The notes under the pieces: generated by a model
Told to the model about the DNA's origin: nothing
Seen by the model: only the letters and a program-made list of their open reading frames with translations
The model's database searches: none
Translations under genes and position numbers: made by a program
Shown here: piece by piece, positions 17,279 to 27,137 of the stretch
How the letters are laid out: every line of letters starts with the position of its first letter
Position numbering within the stretch: the stretch's first letter is position 1
NCBI GenBank assembly: GCA_028290285.1
Contig: JAQGKD010000014.1
Location: 68,958 to 108,563, forward strand
Direction: 5' to 3'
Source: Hyphomicrobiales bacterium
Lineage (GTDB): Bacteria; Pseudomonadota; Alphaproteobacteria; Rhizobiales; Beijerinckiaceae
DNA: 39,606 nt

Positions 17279-17360
17279 CGTCATTGCGAGCGGAGCGAAG
17301 CACCCCAGTACATTCCTGCGGCTTCTGGACTGCCGCGTCGCTTCGCTCCTCGAAATGACG
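17279..17360. repeat. Dispersed palindromic repeat between urtA and urtB
   Basis: CGTCATTGCGAGCGGAGCG at the left and an imperfect reverse complement ending CTCGAAATGACG at the right form a long inverted repeat of about 20-22 bp per arm, around a 40-nt centre. One arm has two extra bases and one mismatch. I recall very similar GTCATTGCGAGCGNAGCGAAGC repeats from many bacterial genomes, including Rhizobiales. No transposase is present, so it is a non-autonomous REP- or MITE-like element. Confidence 0.7.
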
Positions 17361-17425
17361 CGGACTCCTCCACATTCCGTGCATCGCGCGTCAATAAAGC
17401 GGCAGCAAAAGCGAGGCCCTCGACC

Positions 17426-19141
17426 ATGCCATCCGCCACACATCAGCAGACCGCCAAGGCGCCGTCGCTTTCGCCTCTCTCCGACCTCGCACGACGCGAC
17501 AGCCATCCGCGTTCGCGTTCGAAGGGGCTCATCGAAGCCATCGCCTTCCTGCTGGCCGCGCTCGCCATGCTGATGACGGTTCTTCTCCTCGCCGCCCCTG
17601 CCCATGCGCAGGCTCCGAGCGACGCGCTGGCTGGTTTCACCACCGACAAATTTCCCGATACCGAACGCGCCATCAACGAGGTCGCAACCTCCGGCCTCCC
17701 GACCGCCGCCGCGCTGGTCGATGCGCTGGCCGCCACCCGGCTTTATTACAACGCTGCCTCCGGCCAGGTTTTTTACGCCGACGAGGCCGGCGCACTATTC
17801 GACGGCAAGAGCGGCGCGGCGGCTCCCGGCGTCACCGCCGGTTCTCTCAAAAAAGTGCGGCTCAACAATGCAGTGCGCCGCTCGCTCGACGCGGCCAAGG
17901 GCTCGCTGACGATGATGTCGCCCGATCCAGCATTGCGGCGCTCGGCTGCGGAATCCGTGTTCAAGTCGCGCGATGCCGCCTCCCTGACGCTGGTCGAGAC
18001 GGCCCTGTCGCGCGAGACCGTCGCCGACAACAAGAAGGTTCTGGGCGAGGCGCGGGCCGCCATCATCGCCGCCGATACGAGAGCGCCCGACGCCCGGCGG
18101 CTCGAGGCCATCAACGTTCTGAAGGCGCGCGGCGACCAGGATGCTTCGGGCATTCTGTCTTCCGTCGCATCGGCCGGCAGCGGCATGGTCAAGACAGCTG
18201 CCGATGCGGCCGTCACCTCCATCCAGGGCCGCCTGTCGCTTTGGCGCGGCGTGCAGAATATCTGGTACGGACTGTCTCTCGGCTCGGTGCTTCTCCTGGC
18301 CGCCATTGGTCTCGCCATCACCTTCGGCGTTATGGGCATCATCAACATGGCGCATGGCGAGATGGTGATGATCGGTGCCTACACGACCTTCGTGGTGCAG
18401 GAATGGGCGCGCACCTCGCATCCGGGCCTGCTGAATTATTCGCTGTTCATCGCGATTCCGCTGGCCTTCATCGTGACGGGCGCGGTGGGCATCGCCATCG
18501 AGCGTCTCGTCATACGGTTTCTTTACGGGCGTCCGCTCGAAACCCTGCTGGCAACCTTCGGCATTTCGCTGATCCTTCAACAGGCCGTGCGCACCATCTT
18601 CGGGGCGAACAATCGCGAGGTCAGCGCACCGCCCTTCATGTCCGGTTCCTTCGATCTCGGCGGGCTCTCCATCGGCTCCGGGCGCATGTGGATCATCTTC
18701 TTCGCGCTGCTCGTCTTCCTGACGCTGCAACTGGTGTTGCGTGCCACGCCCTTCGGGCTGCGCATGCGCGCGGTGACGCAGAACCGCCGCATGGCATCCT
18801 CGATGGGCATCGACACGAACCGGATCGACGCGCTGGCCTTCGGGCTTGGGTCGGGCATCGCGGGCATGGCTGGCGTCGCATTGTCCCAGATCGATAATGT
18901 GTCGCCGAACCTCGGGCAGAGCTACATCATCGACAGCTTCATGGTCGTGGTCTTCGGCGGCGTCGGCAATCTCTGGGGCACGCTGGTGGCGGCTCTGACG
19001 CTCGGCGTCGCCAACAAGTTCCTGGAGCCGATCGCAGGCGCCGTGCTCGGCAAGATCCTGCTGCTCGTCTTCATCATCCTCTTCATCCAGAAACGCCCGC
19101 GCGGCCTGTTCGCGCTCAAGGGCCGCGCGGTGGAAGCCTGA
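17426..19141 (+). CDS. urtB: Urea ABC transporter, permease UrtB
   Basis: First membrane subunit of the urea importer. The 571-residue protein has a cytoplasmic tail, a signal-like membrane helix at about 36-58, then some 200 residues predicted outside the membrane, as is typical of UrtB. The LivH-type permease domain follows, with many membrane helices: ITFGVMGIINMAHGEMVMIG, GRPLETLLATFGISLILQQ and FGGVGNLWGT. The ATG at 17426 follows GAGG; the frame is open further upstream through the repeat, but no better start exists. urtC begins one base after its stop. A gap of 238 bases with two hairpin repeats separates it from urtA. Confidence 0.95.
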   Translation: MPSATHQQTAKAPSLSPLSDLARRDSHPRSRSKGLIEAIAFLLAALAMLMTVLLLAAPAHAQAPSDALAGFTTDKFPDTERAINEVATSGLPTAAALVDALAATRLYYNAASGQVFYADEAGALFDGKSGAAAPGVTAGSLKKVRLNNAVRRSLDAAKGSLTMMSPDPALRRSAAESVFKSRDAASLTLVETALSRETVADNKKVLGEARAAIIAADTRAPDARRLEAINVLKARGDQDASGILSSVASAGSGMVKTAADAAVTSIQGRLSLWRGVQNIWYGLSLGSVLLLAAIGLAITFGVMGIINMAHGEMVMIGAYTTFVVQEWARTSHPGLLNYSLFIAIPLAFIVTGAVGIAIERLVIRFLYGRPLETLLATFGISLILQQAVRTIFGANNREVSAPPFMSGSFDLGGLSIGSGRMWIIFFALLVFLTLQLVLRATPFGLRMRAVTQNRRMASSMGIDTNRIDALAFGLGSGIAGMAGVALSQIDNVSPNLGQSYIIDSFMVVVFGGVGNLWGTLVAALTLGVANKFLEPIAGAVLGKILLLVFIILFIQKRPRGLFALKGRAVEA

Positions 19142-19142
19142 C

Positions 19143-20288
19143 ATGACCCGCAAAACCTTTCTGGCCTCCGGCCTGCTCGATCCGCGCGGCCTGATCTTCC
19201 TCGCCGTCCTCACTGCGGCGGCCATAGCGGTGCCGGTCTTCTCGCTGCTTGTGCCGGAGAATTCGGCCTTCGCGCTGCCGCCCTATCTCGTCGGTCTCTT
19301 CGGCAAATATCTGTGCTACGCGCTGCTGGCTGTCGCGCTCGATCTCGTCTGGGGCTATTGCGGCATTCTGTCGCTGGGGCACGGGGCTTTCTTCGCGCTC
19401 GGCGGCTATGCCATGGGCATGTATCTGATGCGCCAGATCGGCCCGCGCGGCGTCTACGCCAATCCGCTGCTGCCCGATTTCATGGTGTTCCTGAACATGA
19501 AGGAGCTGCCGGTGACGTGGTGGGGCTTTCAGTCGTTCCCCTATGCCATGCTGATGGTGCTCGTGGTGCCCGGCCTGCTCGCCTTCTGCTTCGGCTGGCT
19601 CGCCTTCCGCTCGCGCGTCACTGGCGTGTATCTTTCCATCATCACGCAGGCGATGACTTATGCCCTGCTGCTGGCCTTTTTCCGCAACGACATGGGCTTT
19701 GGCGGCAATAACGGCCTGACCGATTTCAAGGATATTCTGGGCTTCAACATCCAGTCGCCCTCCACGCGCGTGTGGCTGTTCGTGGCGACCGCCGTGGCCC
19801 TGGGCGCGGGGTATCTGATCTCGCGCGCGGTCGTCACCTCTAAATTCGGCAAGGTCGTGATCGCCATCCGCGACGCGGAATCGCGTACCCGCTTCCTCGG
19901 CTACCGCGTCGAGACCTACAAGCTCGCCGTCTTCGTGCTGTCGGCCATGATGGCGGGCGTCGCGGGCGCGCTGTATGTGCCGCAGGTCGGGATCATCAAC
20001 CCCGGTGAATTCGCCCCCACCAATTCGATCGAGGCCGTCATCTGGGTGGCGGTCGGCGGACGCGGCACGCTGGTCGGCGCGGCGCTCGGCGCGATCCTCG
20101 TCAACTGGGGCAAGTCCACTTTCACCAACATCCTGCCGGAATACTGGCTGTTCGCGCTGGGAGCCCTGTTCGTGTTCGTGACGCTGTTCATGCCCAAGGG
20201 CATCATCGGCACGCTCGACCAGATCAAGGCGAGGCGCGTGCGGGCGCGGCGCGGTGCCGAGCCCGTTCAAGCCCCTGCTGGAGAGTGA
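19143..20288 (+). CDS. urtC: Urea ABC transporter, permease UrtC
   Basis: Second, LivM-type membrane subunit of the urea importer. It has 381 residues with about ten predicted membrane helices. Recognisable segments are LDLVWGYCGILSLGHGAFFA, YLSIITQAMTYAL, NNGLTDFKDILGF, AIRDAESRTRFLGY and VAVGGRGTLVGAALGA. The C-terminus is basic and cytoplasmic. It starts one base after the urtB stop, and its end is followed closely by urtD, so translation is coupled along the operon. Confidence 0.96.
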   Translation: MTRKTFLASGLLDPRGLIFLAVLTAAAIAVPVFSLLVPENSAFALPPYLVGLFGKYLCYALLAVALDLVWGYCGILSLGHGAFFALGGYAMGMYLMRQIGPRGVYANPLLPDFMVFLNMKELPVTWWGFQSFPYAMLMVLVVPGLLAFCFGWLAFRSRVTGVYLSIITQAMTYALLLAFFRNDMGFGGNNGLTDFKDILGFNIQSPSTRVWLFVATAVALGAGYLISRAVVTSKFGKVVIAIRDAESRTRFLGYRVETYKLAVFVLSAMMAGVAGALYVPQVGIINPGEFAPTNSIEAVIWVAVGGRGTLVGAALGAILVNWGKSTFTNILPEYWLFALGALFVFVTLFMPKGIIGTLDQIKARRVRARRGAEPVQAPAGE

Positions 20289-20293
20289 GCACC

Positions 20294-21049
20294 ATGGATC
20301 ATCAGGTCGTCACCTCCACGCTTCTCTATCTCGACGGTGTCAGCGTCACTTTCGACGGCTACAAGGCCTTGCGCGGACTGTCGCTAACCCTCGCGCCCGG
20401 TGAAATGCGAGCGATCATCGGGCCCAATGGCGCGGGCAAGACTACGATGATGGATGTCATAACCGGCAAGACGAAGCCCGACGAAGGCGACGTTTATTTC
20501 AACGGGTCCGAGGACCTGACGAAGCTGGATGAGGCCACCATCGCCGAACTCGGCATCGGCCGGAAATTCCAGAAGCCGACCGTTTTCGAGAGCCATACGG
20601 TCGAGGATAACGTGCTTCTCGCCTTGAAGGCTCCGCGCTCCGCGCTGGCCACGCTGTTCGGGCGTCCCGCGCCCGGCACGCGTGAGCGCATCGACCAGAT
20701 CCTGGAGACGACGCGCCTGCACGACCATCGCTTCCGCATGGCAGCCGACCTGTCGCATGGGCAAAAACAATGGCTCGAAATCGGCATGCTGCTGGCCCAG
20801 GACCCCAAGCTCCTGCTCGTCGACGAACCGGTCGCCGGCATGACGGACGCCGAGACTGCCCAGACCGCCGAATTGCTGCGCGCCATCGCGGTCGATCATT
20901 CGGTCGTGGTGGTGGAACACGACATGACCTTCGTGCGTGACCTCGGCGTGAAGGTGACCGTTCTGCACGAGGGATCCGTTCTGGCGGAAGGTCCGCTCGA
21001 TCAGGTGAGCGCCGATCCGCGCGTCATCGAGGTCTATCTGGGGCGCTGA
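20294..21049 (+). CDS. urtD: Urea ABC transporter, ATP-binding protein UrtD
   Basis: One of two ATPases of the urea importer (LivG type). The 251-residue protein has Walker A GPNGAGKTT, the Q-loop in IGRKFQKPTVF, the signature LSHGQKQWLEIG and Walker B LLLVDEPVAGMTD, then the switch His in VVVVEHDM. The Ser-His variant of the usual LSGGQ signature is typical of UrtD. The ATG at 20294 is preferred, with GGAG ten bases upstream; a GTG at 20285 overlaps the urtC stop but is only one base from that site. urtE starts one base after the stop. Confidence 0.96.
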   Translation: MDHQVVTSTLLYLDGVSVTFDGYKALRGLSLTLAPGEMRAIIGPNGAGKTTMMDVITGKTKPDEGDVYFNGSEDLTKLDEATIAELGIGRKFQKPTVFESHTVEDNVLLALKAPRSALATLFGRPAPGTRERIDQILETTRLHDHRFRMAADLSHGQKQWLEIGMLLAQDPKLLLVDEPVAGMTDAETAQTAELLRAIAVDHSVVVVEHDMTFVRDLGVKVTVLHEGSVLAEGPLDQVSADPRVIEVYLGR

Positions 21050-21050
21050 C

Positions 21051-21746
21051 ATGCTGGCCGTCGAGTCCATCGATCTCTTCTACGGCGCCGCGCAGGCGCT
21101 GCGATCCGTCTCGCTCGGCGCGACGCCCGGCCGCGTCACCTGCGTCATGGGCCGCAACGGCGTGGGAAAGTCCTCGCTGCTGCGCGCCATCGTCGGGCAC
21201 CAGCCCATCGCGGGCGGCCGCATCATGTGGGAGGGGCAGGACATTTCCCGCCTCGCCCCGCATGCGCGCGCCAAGCGCGGCATCGCCTATGTGCCGCAGG
21301 GCCGCGAGATCTTTCCGCTGCTCAGCGTGCGCGAAAACCTGGAGACGGGCTTTGCGCCGGTCAAACGTGCCGAGCGTTTCGTGCCCGACGAGATCTTCGA
21401 TCTGTTCCCCGTCCTGAAGGACATGCTGTGGCGGCGCGGCGGTGATCTTTCCGGCGGCCAGCAGCAGCAACTCGCCATCGGCCGCGCGCTGGTCACACGT
21501 CCGCGCCTGCTGGTGCTGGACGAGCCGACGGAGGGCATTCAGCCCTCCATCATCAAGGATATCGGCCGCGCCATCGAATATCTGCGCAGCAAGGGCGACA
21601 TGGCCATCGTGCTGGTGGAGCAATATTTCGAATTCGCACGCGACCTCGCAGACGATTTCGCGGTGATGGATCGCGGCGCGGTTGTGATCGCGGGTGACAA
21701 GGCGTCGATGGTGGAGAAAGATGTCCGCAGCAGGCTTTCGGTCTAG
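21051..21746 (+). CDS. urtE: Urea ABC transporter, ATP-binding protein UrtE
   Basis: Second ATPase of the urea importer (LivF type), 231 residues. Walker A is GRNGVGKSS, the Q-loop region is IAYVPQGREIFPLLSVRENL, the signature is LSGGQQQQLAIGRAL, Walker B is LLVLDEPTEGIQPS and the switch His position is filled by Gln in VLVEQYF, which is normal for LivF/UrtE proteins. It ends 36 bp before ureD on the same strand, so transport and hydrolysis genes form one transcription unit. Confidence 0.96.
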   Translation: MLAVESIDLFYGAAQALRSVSLGATPGRVTCVMGRNGVGKSSLLRAIVGHQPIAGGRIMWEGQDISRLAPHARAKRGIAYVPQGREIFPLLSVRENLETGFAPVKRAERFVPDEIFDLFPVLKDMLWRRGGDLSGGQQQQLAIGRALVTRPRLLVLDEPTEGIQPSIIKDIGRAIEYLRSKGDMAIVLVEQYFEFARDLADDFAVMDRGAVVIAGDKASMVEKDVRSRLSV

Positions 21747-21782
21747 AGCCCGCGGTCCCTTCCTCCGGCGAGCCCGACGATC

Positions 21783-22613
21783 TTGAACGCGCCATTGGTT
21801 CTCGACCGCCATCTTCCGGCCCATGCGCGGGCGCGGGGAGAGTTGCGCGCATCCTTCGCCGCCTCGGCGGGCCGCACCAGCATTGCGCGCGTTTACGAAG
21901 CTGGTGGCTTGCGGCTGCGCTTTCCCCGTGTCGCGCAGGGCTGCGAGGGCGTGATCGTCAACACGGGCGGGGGCATCGCGGGCGGCGACATGGCGGTGCT
22001 CGATTTCAGCGCAGGGACGGATACGCAGGTGACGCTGACCACGCAGGCGGCTGAGAAAATCTATCGCGCTCAGAATGTGCCCGCACGTATCGCCGTGTCG
22101 CTGACGGCTGAGGCTGGCGCGCAGCTCGAATGGCTGCCGCAGGAGACGATCCTGTTCGAAGGCGCGCGGCTGCGACGCAGGCTCGACCTCGACGCGCATG
22201 ACAGCGCGCGCGTCACGCTGCTGGAATCCACGGTGTTCGGGCGGCTGGCCATGGGCGAGGCGTCCATATCCGGCCTGCTCACCGACCGCTGGCGCCTGCG
22301 CCGCGACGGCAAGCTGGTCTTTGCCGAGGACTTGCGGCTCGACGGCGGCATCGGAGCTTGCCTCGACCGTCCGGCTTGCGGCGCGGGCGCGCGGGCCGCG
22401 GCCCTTCTCGTGCATATGGCGCCAGACGCGGAAGCCCTGCTCGATCCTGTGCGGGAGAGCCTCGCCTCCGCCGCGTGCGGCGCAGGCGCGAGCGCCTGGA
22501 ATGGCGTGCTTGTCGTGCGGCTTCTCTCGCCCTCGCCAGTTGCGTTGAGGGCAGCTATCGTTCCGCTTCTCGAAATTCTGCGCGGGCGCCCTGCCCCGCG
22601 TGTCTGGCAATAA
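21783..22613 (+). CDS. ureD: Urease accessory protein UreD
   Basis: UreD (UreH) joins UreF and UreG on apo-urease during nickel insertion. The 276-residue protein shows the family pattern [50 protein letters not shown] and the middle [12 protein letters not shown]. It has no usable ATG near the N-terminus; the TTG at 21783 gives the expected length but has only a weak ribosome binding site, and a TTG at 21795 is possible. Poor initiation may keep the chaperone level low. It lies 36 bp after urtE and 16 bp before ureAB. Confidence 0.95.
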   Translation: MNAPLVLDRHLPAHARARGELRASFAASAGRTSIARVYEAGGLRLRFPRVAQGCEGVIVNTGGGIAGGDMAVLDFSAGTDTQVTLTTQAAEKIYRAQNVPARIAVSLTAEAGAQLEWLPQETILFEGARLRRRLDLDAHDSARVTLLESTVFGRLAMGEASISGLLTDRWRLRRDGKLVFAEDLRLDGGIGACLDRPACGAGARAAALLVHMAPDAEALLDPVRESLASAACGAGASAWNGVLVVRLLSPSPVALRAAIVPLLEILRGRPAPRVWQ

Positions 22614-22629
22614 TCTTCGGAGCCCGCCC

Positions 22630-23250
22630 ATGAATCTCACGCCGCGCGAAAAGGACAAGCTAATGATCGCCATGGCGGCGATCGTCGCCCGCAAGCGTCT
22701 GGAACGCGGCGTGAAACTCAATCATCCCGAGGCCATAGCGCTCATTACCGATTTCGTGGTGGAGGGCGCGCGCGACGGGCGCAGCGTGGCCGAGCTGATG
22801 GAAGCAGGCGCGCATGTCATCAGCGCCGATCAGGTGATGGAGGGCATCGCGGAAATGATTCACGACGTTCAGGTGGAAGCGACTTTTCCCGACGGCACCA
22901 AGCTCGTCACCGTGCACGAGCCGATCCGCGGCAGCCGCTCGGCGGAAGTGCCGGGCGAGGTGATCGCGGGTGCAGGCGACGTGGTGATGAACGCGGGCCG
23001 TGCGACCGTTTCGCTGCATGTGTCCAACACCGGCGACCGGCCGATACAGGTGGGCTCGCATTACCATTTCTTCGAGACGAACCCGGCGCTGAGCTTCGAT
23101 CGCGCGCAGGCGCGCGGCATGCGGCTCGACATTCCGGCGGGGACAGCCGTGCGCTTCGAGCCGGGCCAAAGCCGAGACGTGCGATTGGTCGCGCTGGCGG
23201 GCGAGCGCGAGGTTTACGGGTTCCGGCAGGCTGTGATGGGCAAGTTGTGA
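22630..23250 (+). CDS. ureAB: Urease gamma/beta fusion protein
   Basis: Structural urease subunits gamma and beta fused in one 206-residue chain. Residues 1-100 are the gamma part ([57 protein letters not shown]). Residues from about 108 are the beta part ([53 protein letters not shown]). In most bacteria these are separate genes ureA and ureB; fusions are known, for example in Helicobacter and some alphaproteobacteria. The ATG at 22630 has GGAG seven bases upstream. A 231-bp gap with a hairpin repeat separates it from ureC. Confidence 0.95.
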   Translation: MNLTPREKDKLMIAMAAIVARKRLERGVKLNHPEAIALITDFVVEGARDGRSVAELMEAGAHVISADQVMEGIAEMIHDVQVEATFPDGTKLVTVHEPIRGSRSAEVPGEVIAGAGDVVMNAGRATVSLHVSNTGDRPIQVGSHYHFFETNPALSFDRAQARGMRLDIPAGTAVRFEPGQSRDVRLVALAGEREVYGFRQAVMGKL

Positions 23251-23276
23251 GCGGGCCGTCTGAACAACGCAGCAGT

Positions 23277-23398
23277 CCTTCTCCCAATGGGAGGAGGTGC
23301 CTGCAGCGCAGGCAGATTAGGGGTTTCTGCATCTCAGAACCGGGAGCGTAACCCCTCATCGGTCGGCTCCGCCGACAGCTTCTCCCAATGGGAGAAGC
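23277..23398. repeat. Composite palindromic repeat between ureAB and ureC (copy 1)
   Basis: Five hairpins lie in 122 bases: CCTTCTCCC/GGGAGGAGG (23277-23297), TGCCTGC/GCAGGCA (23298-23314), a long pair GATTAGGGGTT (23315-23325) with AACCCCTCATC (23350-23360) enclosing TTCTG/CAGAA, GTCGGC/GCCGAC (23362-23376), and GCTTCTCCC/GGGAGAAGC (23378-23398). The same plan is found at 28131-28256, so this is a dispersed element, not a local accident. It lies within the urease operon and would fold strongly in the mRNA. Confidence 0.85.
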
Positions 23399-23481
23399 AA
23401 GCGGCGTTTCTTTTGATTACCCGCCATCCGGCAAAACATCTCGGCCCATGGGCCCTTCAGCGTGACAACAGAGGTCATCCC

Positions 23482-25209
23482 ATGCCTGCCTCATATCGCC
23501 CCACCTCCCTCTCCCGCGCCGCCTATGCCGACATGTTCGGGCCGACCACCGGCGACAAGGTGCGGCTTGCCGATACTGCCCTCTTCATCGAGATCGAGAA
23601 GGACTTCACCACCTACGGCGAGGAGGTGAAATTCGGTGGCGGCAAGGTGATCCGCGATGGCATGGGTCAATCGCAGCTGACGCGGGCGCAGGGCGCGATG
23701 GACACCGTCATCACCAATGCGGTCGTGATCGACCATTGGGGTATCGTGAAATGCGATGTGGGCCTGCGGGATGGGCGTGTCGCGGCGCTCGGCAAGGCCG
23801 GCAATCCCGAGATACAGTCGGGCGTCGACATCGTCATCGGGCCGGGCACCGAGATCATCGCGGGCGAGGGCAAGATCCTCACCGCAGGCGGCTTCGACAC
23901 GCATATTCATTTCATCTGCCCGCAGCAGATCGAGGAAGCGCTGATGTCGGGCGTCACCTCCATGCTGGGTGGCGGAACCGGGCCTGCCACGGGCACTTTT
24001 GCCACCACCTGCACGCCGGGGCCGTGGCACATCGCCCGCATGATCGAGGCCGCCGACGCCTTTCCGGTGAACCTCGGTTTCGCGGGCAAGGGCAATGCCT
24101 CGACGCCGGGCGGGCTCATCGAGCAGGTGGATGCGGGCGCCTGCGCGCTCAAGCTGCATGAGGATTGGGGCACCACGCCCGCCGCCATTGATTGCTGCCT
24201 GTCGGTCGCCGACGACACCGATGTGCAGGTGATGATTCATTCGGACACGCTGAACGAATCGGGCTTCGTCGAGGATACGATCAAGGCGATCCGTGGTCGC
24301 ACCATCCACGCCTTCCACACGGAGGGCGCTGGCGGCGGCCATGCGCCCGACATCATGTGCGTGGCCGGGCTCGAAAATGTGCTGCCCTCCTCCACCAATC
24401 CGACGCGGCCCTTCACGCGCAACACGCTCGACGAACATTTGGACATGCTGATGGTCTGCCATCACCTGGATTCGTCGATCCCCGAAGATCTCGCTTTCGC
24501 CGAAAGCCGCATCCGCAAGGAGACCATCGCGGCCGAGGATATTTTACACGATCTCGGCGCGCTCTCGATGATGTCGTCCGACAGCCAGGCCATGGGCCGG
24601 GTCGGAGAGGTCATCATCCGCACGTGGCAGACGGCAGACAAGATGAAGCGCCAGCGCGGCGCCCTGCCCGAAGAGCGCGGCGACAACGACAATGCGCGCG
24701 TCAAACGCTACATCGCGAAATACACGATCAACCCGGCCATCGCGCATGGCGTGTCGCGCCACATCGGCTCGGTGGAGGCCGGCAAGCTCGCCGATCTCGT
24801 TCTGTGGACGCCCGCCTTCTTCGGCGTGAAGCCCGACCTCATCATCAAGGGCGGCATGATCGCCGCCGCGCCCATGGGCGATCCCAATGCGTCGATCCCG
24901 ACACCCCAGCCCGTGCATTACCGGACGATGTTCGGCGCCTATGGCGGGGCCATTGCCTCGACCTGCCTGACCTTCGTGTCGCAATCCTCGCTCGACAAGG
25001 GGCTGGCCAGCCGCTTGCGCACCACCAAGCCCATGGTCGCGGTGGCAGGCACGCGCGGGACGCTTTCGAAGCGCAGCATGATCCACAATGGCGCGACGCC
25101 GAAACTCACCATCGACCCAGAGACCTATGCGGTAACGGCCGATGGTGTATTGCTGACCTGCGAACCGGCGTCCGTGCTGCCGATGGCACAGCGCTATTTC
25201 ATGTTCTGA
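23482..25209 (+). CDS. ureC: Urease subunit alpha
   Basis: Catalytic subunit that hydrolyses urea to ammonia and carbamate at a two-nickel centre. The 575-residue protein has the nickel ligands H141 and H143 in [10 protein letters not shown], the carbamylated lysine K224 in ALKLHEDWG, the later His residues in [10 protein letters not shown] and [12 protein letters not shown], the flap MVCHHLD, and the Asp ligand in [10 protein letters not shown]. All are intact, so an active enzyme is expected. GAGGT lies before the ATG at 23482. The open frame runs back through the repeat, but that part is not coding. ureE follows 17 bp downstream. Confidence 0.98.
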   Translation: MPASYRPTSLSRAAYADMFGPTTGDKVRLADTALFIEIEKDFTTYGEEVKFGGGKVIRDGMGQSQLTRAQGAMDTVITNAVVIDHWGIVKCDVGLRDGRVAALGKAGNPEIQSGVDIVIGPGTEIIAGEGKILTAGGFDTHIHFICPQQIEEALMSGVTSMLGGGTGPATGTFATTCTPGPWHIARMIEAADAFPVNLGFAGKGNASTPGGLIEQVDAGACALKLHEDWGTTPAAIDCCLSVADDTDVQVMIHSDTLNESGFVEDTIKAIRGRTIHAFHTEGAGGGHAPDIMCVAGLENVLPSSTNPTRPFTRNTLDEHLDMLMVCHHLDSSIPEDLAFAESRIRKETIAAEDILHDLGALSMMSSDSQAMGRVGEVIIRTWQTADKMKRQRGALPEERGDNDNARVKRYIAKYTINPAIAHGVSRHIGSVEAGKLADLVLWTPAFFGVKPDLIIKGGMIAAAPMGDPNASIPTPQPVHYRTMFGAYGGAIASTCLTFVSQSSLDKGLASRLRTTKPMVAVAGTRGTLSKRSMIHNGATPKLTIDPETYAVTADGVLLTCEPASVLPMAQRYFMF

Positions 25210-25226
25210 GGTTTGAGAGCAAAGCC

Positions 25227-25763
25227 ATGATCCGAGCTGGAAAGATCTATCCGCAGAGCGCGGGCAGCCGCGAGACCGTCGATACCGTCGTGCTCGATTC
25301 CACCGAGCGGCACCGCCGCCGGGGCGCGATGCGCGGGGTGCGCGGGCTCGAGTTCCTGCTCGACCTGCCCGAGGCCGTGATGCTGCGCACGGGCGATGCG
25401 ATCATGCTCGACGATGGACGCCTCGTGGAGGTGCTCGGCAAGCCGGAGCCGCTGGCCGAAATCCGCTGCCGCGACCCGCGCCAGATGGCGCATGTCTCGT
25501 GGCATCTGGGAAACCGGCACCTGCCGGTGCAGATCTTCGACAATCGCATCCGCATCCGCCGCGATCATGTGATCGAGGAGATGGTGCGCGGGCTCGGCGC
25601 GAAGGTTGCGCTGATCGAGGCTGCTTTCGATCCCGAGGGTGGGGCCTATGCCGCCCCTGTCGAGGAGGCGCATGCGCATCACGACCACGATCATCATGGG
25701 CACGATCATCACGACCATTCGACCTGCGGCCACGAGCATGGTCATGCCCACAAGCATGACTGA
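25227..25763 (+). CDS. ureE: Urease nickel chaperone UreE
   Basis: Carries nickel to the UreDFG-urease complex. The 178-residue protein has an N-terminal substrate-shuttle domain, a central metal-binding domain with [16 protein letters not shown] and a long C-terminal tail very rich in His (15 His in the last 31 residues, plus one Cys). Such tails bind several nickel ions and probably act as a store. The reading frame overlaps the ureF start by 8 bases. Confidence 0.96.
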   Translation: MIRAGKIYPQSAGSRETVDTVVLDSTERHRRRGAMRGVRGLEFLLDLPEAVMLRTGDAIMLDDGRLVEVLGKPEPLAEIRCRDPRQMAHVSWHLGNRHLPVQIFDNRIRIRRDHVIEEMVRGLGAKVALIEAAFDPEGGAYAAPVEEAHAHHDHDHHGHDHHDHSTCGHEHGHAHKHD

Positions 25764-26426
25764 CGCTGCCGCCAGCCACCACGTCGTGCTGCCGCTGGCG
25801 ATCTGGCTGTCGCCGGCCTTTCCGGTCGGCGCCTTTGCCTATTCGCATGGCCTCGAATGGGCGGTGGAAAGCGGCGTCGTGACCGATGCGGCTGGGTTGC
25901 GCGGCTGGATCATAGATCTCCTGCAATGCGGCTCGGCTCGCAACGATGCCGTTCTGCTCGCAGCCGCCTGGCGCGCGGCAGGTTCAACTGATTTCGCGGA
26001 GATCGCCGAACTCGCGCTGGCGCTATCGCCCTCGCGCGAGCGGCGGCTGGAAACGGCTGCGCAGGGCACCGCTTTCGTCACCGCCATCCGGGCCGCGTGG
26101 CCTTGCGCCACGCTCGACGGACTTGATGGCGACGTCGCCTATCCCGTTGCGCTGGGCGCGGCGGCTGCGGGCCACGGGTTTCCCCTGATGGCCGTGCTCG
26201 AACAATTCCTGCTCTCCTTCGTCGCCAATCTCGTCTCCGCCGGGGTGCGGCTGGGGCCGATCGGCCAGACGGACGGCCAGCGCATTCTCGCCGCCTGCCT
26301 CGACGATGTCAGGGCGACGGCATTATTCGCGCACGATTCCACGCTCGAGGATCTGGGTTCGGCGACGCTCGCCTCCGATCTCGCCTCGATGCAGCATGAA
26401 ACCCAATATTCGAGGCTGTTTCGCTC

Positions 26427-26430
<4 letters not shown>
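25756..26430 (+). CDS. ureF: Urease accessory protein UreF
   Basis: Part of the UreDFG activation complex; it gates the GTPase UreG. The 224-residue, mostly helical protein shows the family N-terminus [20 protein letters not shown], the AWRAA segment, and a C-terminal region with [32 protein letters not shown] and the conserved last residues QYSRLFRS. The ATG at 25756 is chosen as the closest start to the family N-terminus; upstream ATGs at 25738 and 25744 lie within ureE. Its stop overlaps the ureG start in an ATGA. Confidence 0.95.
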
Positions 26431-27068
<638 letters not shown>

Positions 27069-27137
27069 GCCTCAGCCTGCCCTCGCGCGTTGCGCCGGGG
27101 GGCGGCTTTCGTCCATGATGGGCTCAAGGAGACCCCG

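Noticed and set aside
17795..19225. Long minus-strand open frames opposite urtB, urtC and the antiporter gene
   Set aside because: They mirror membrane-protein coding on the + strand and give His/Gln/Arg-rich translations without motifs.
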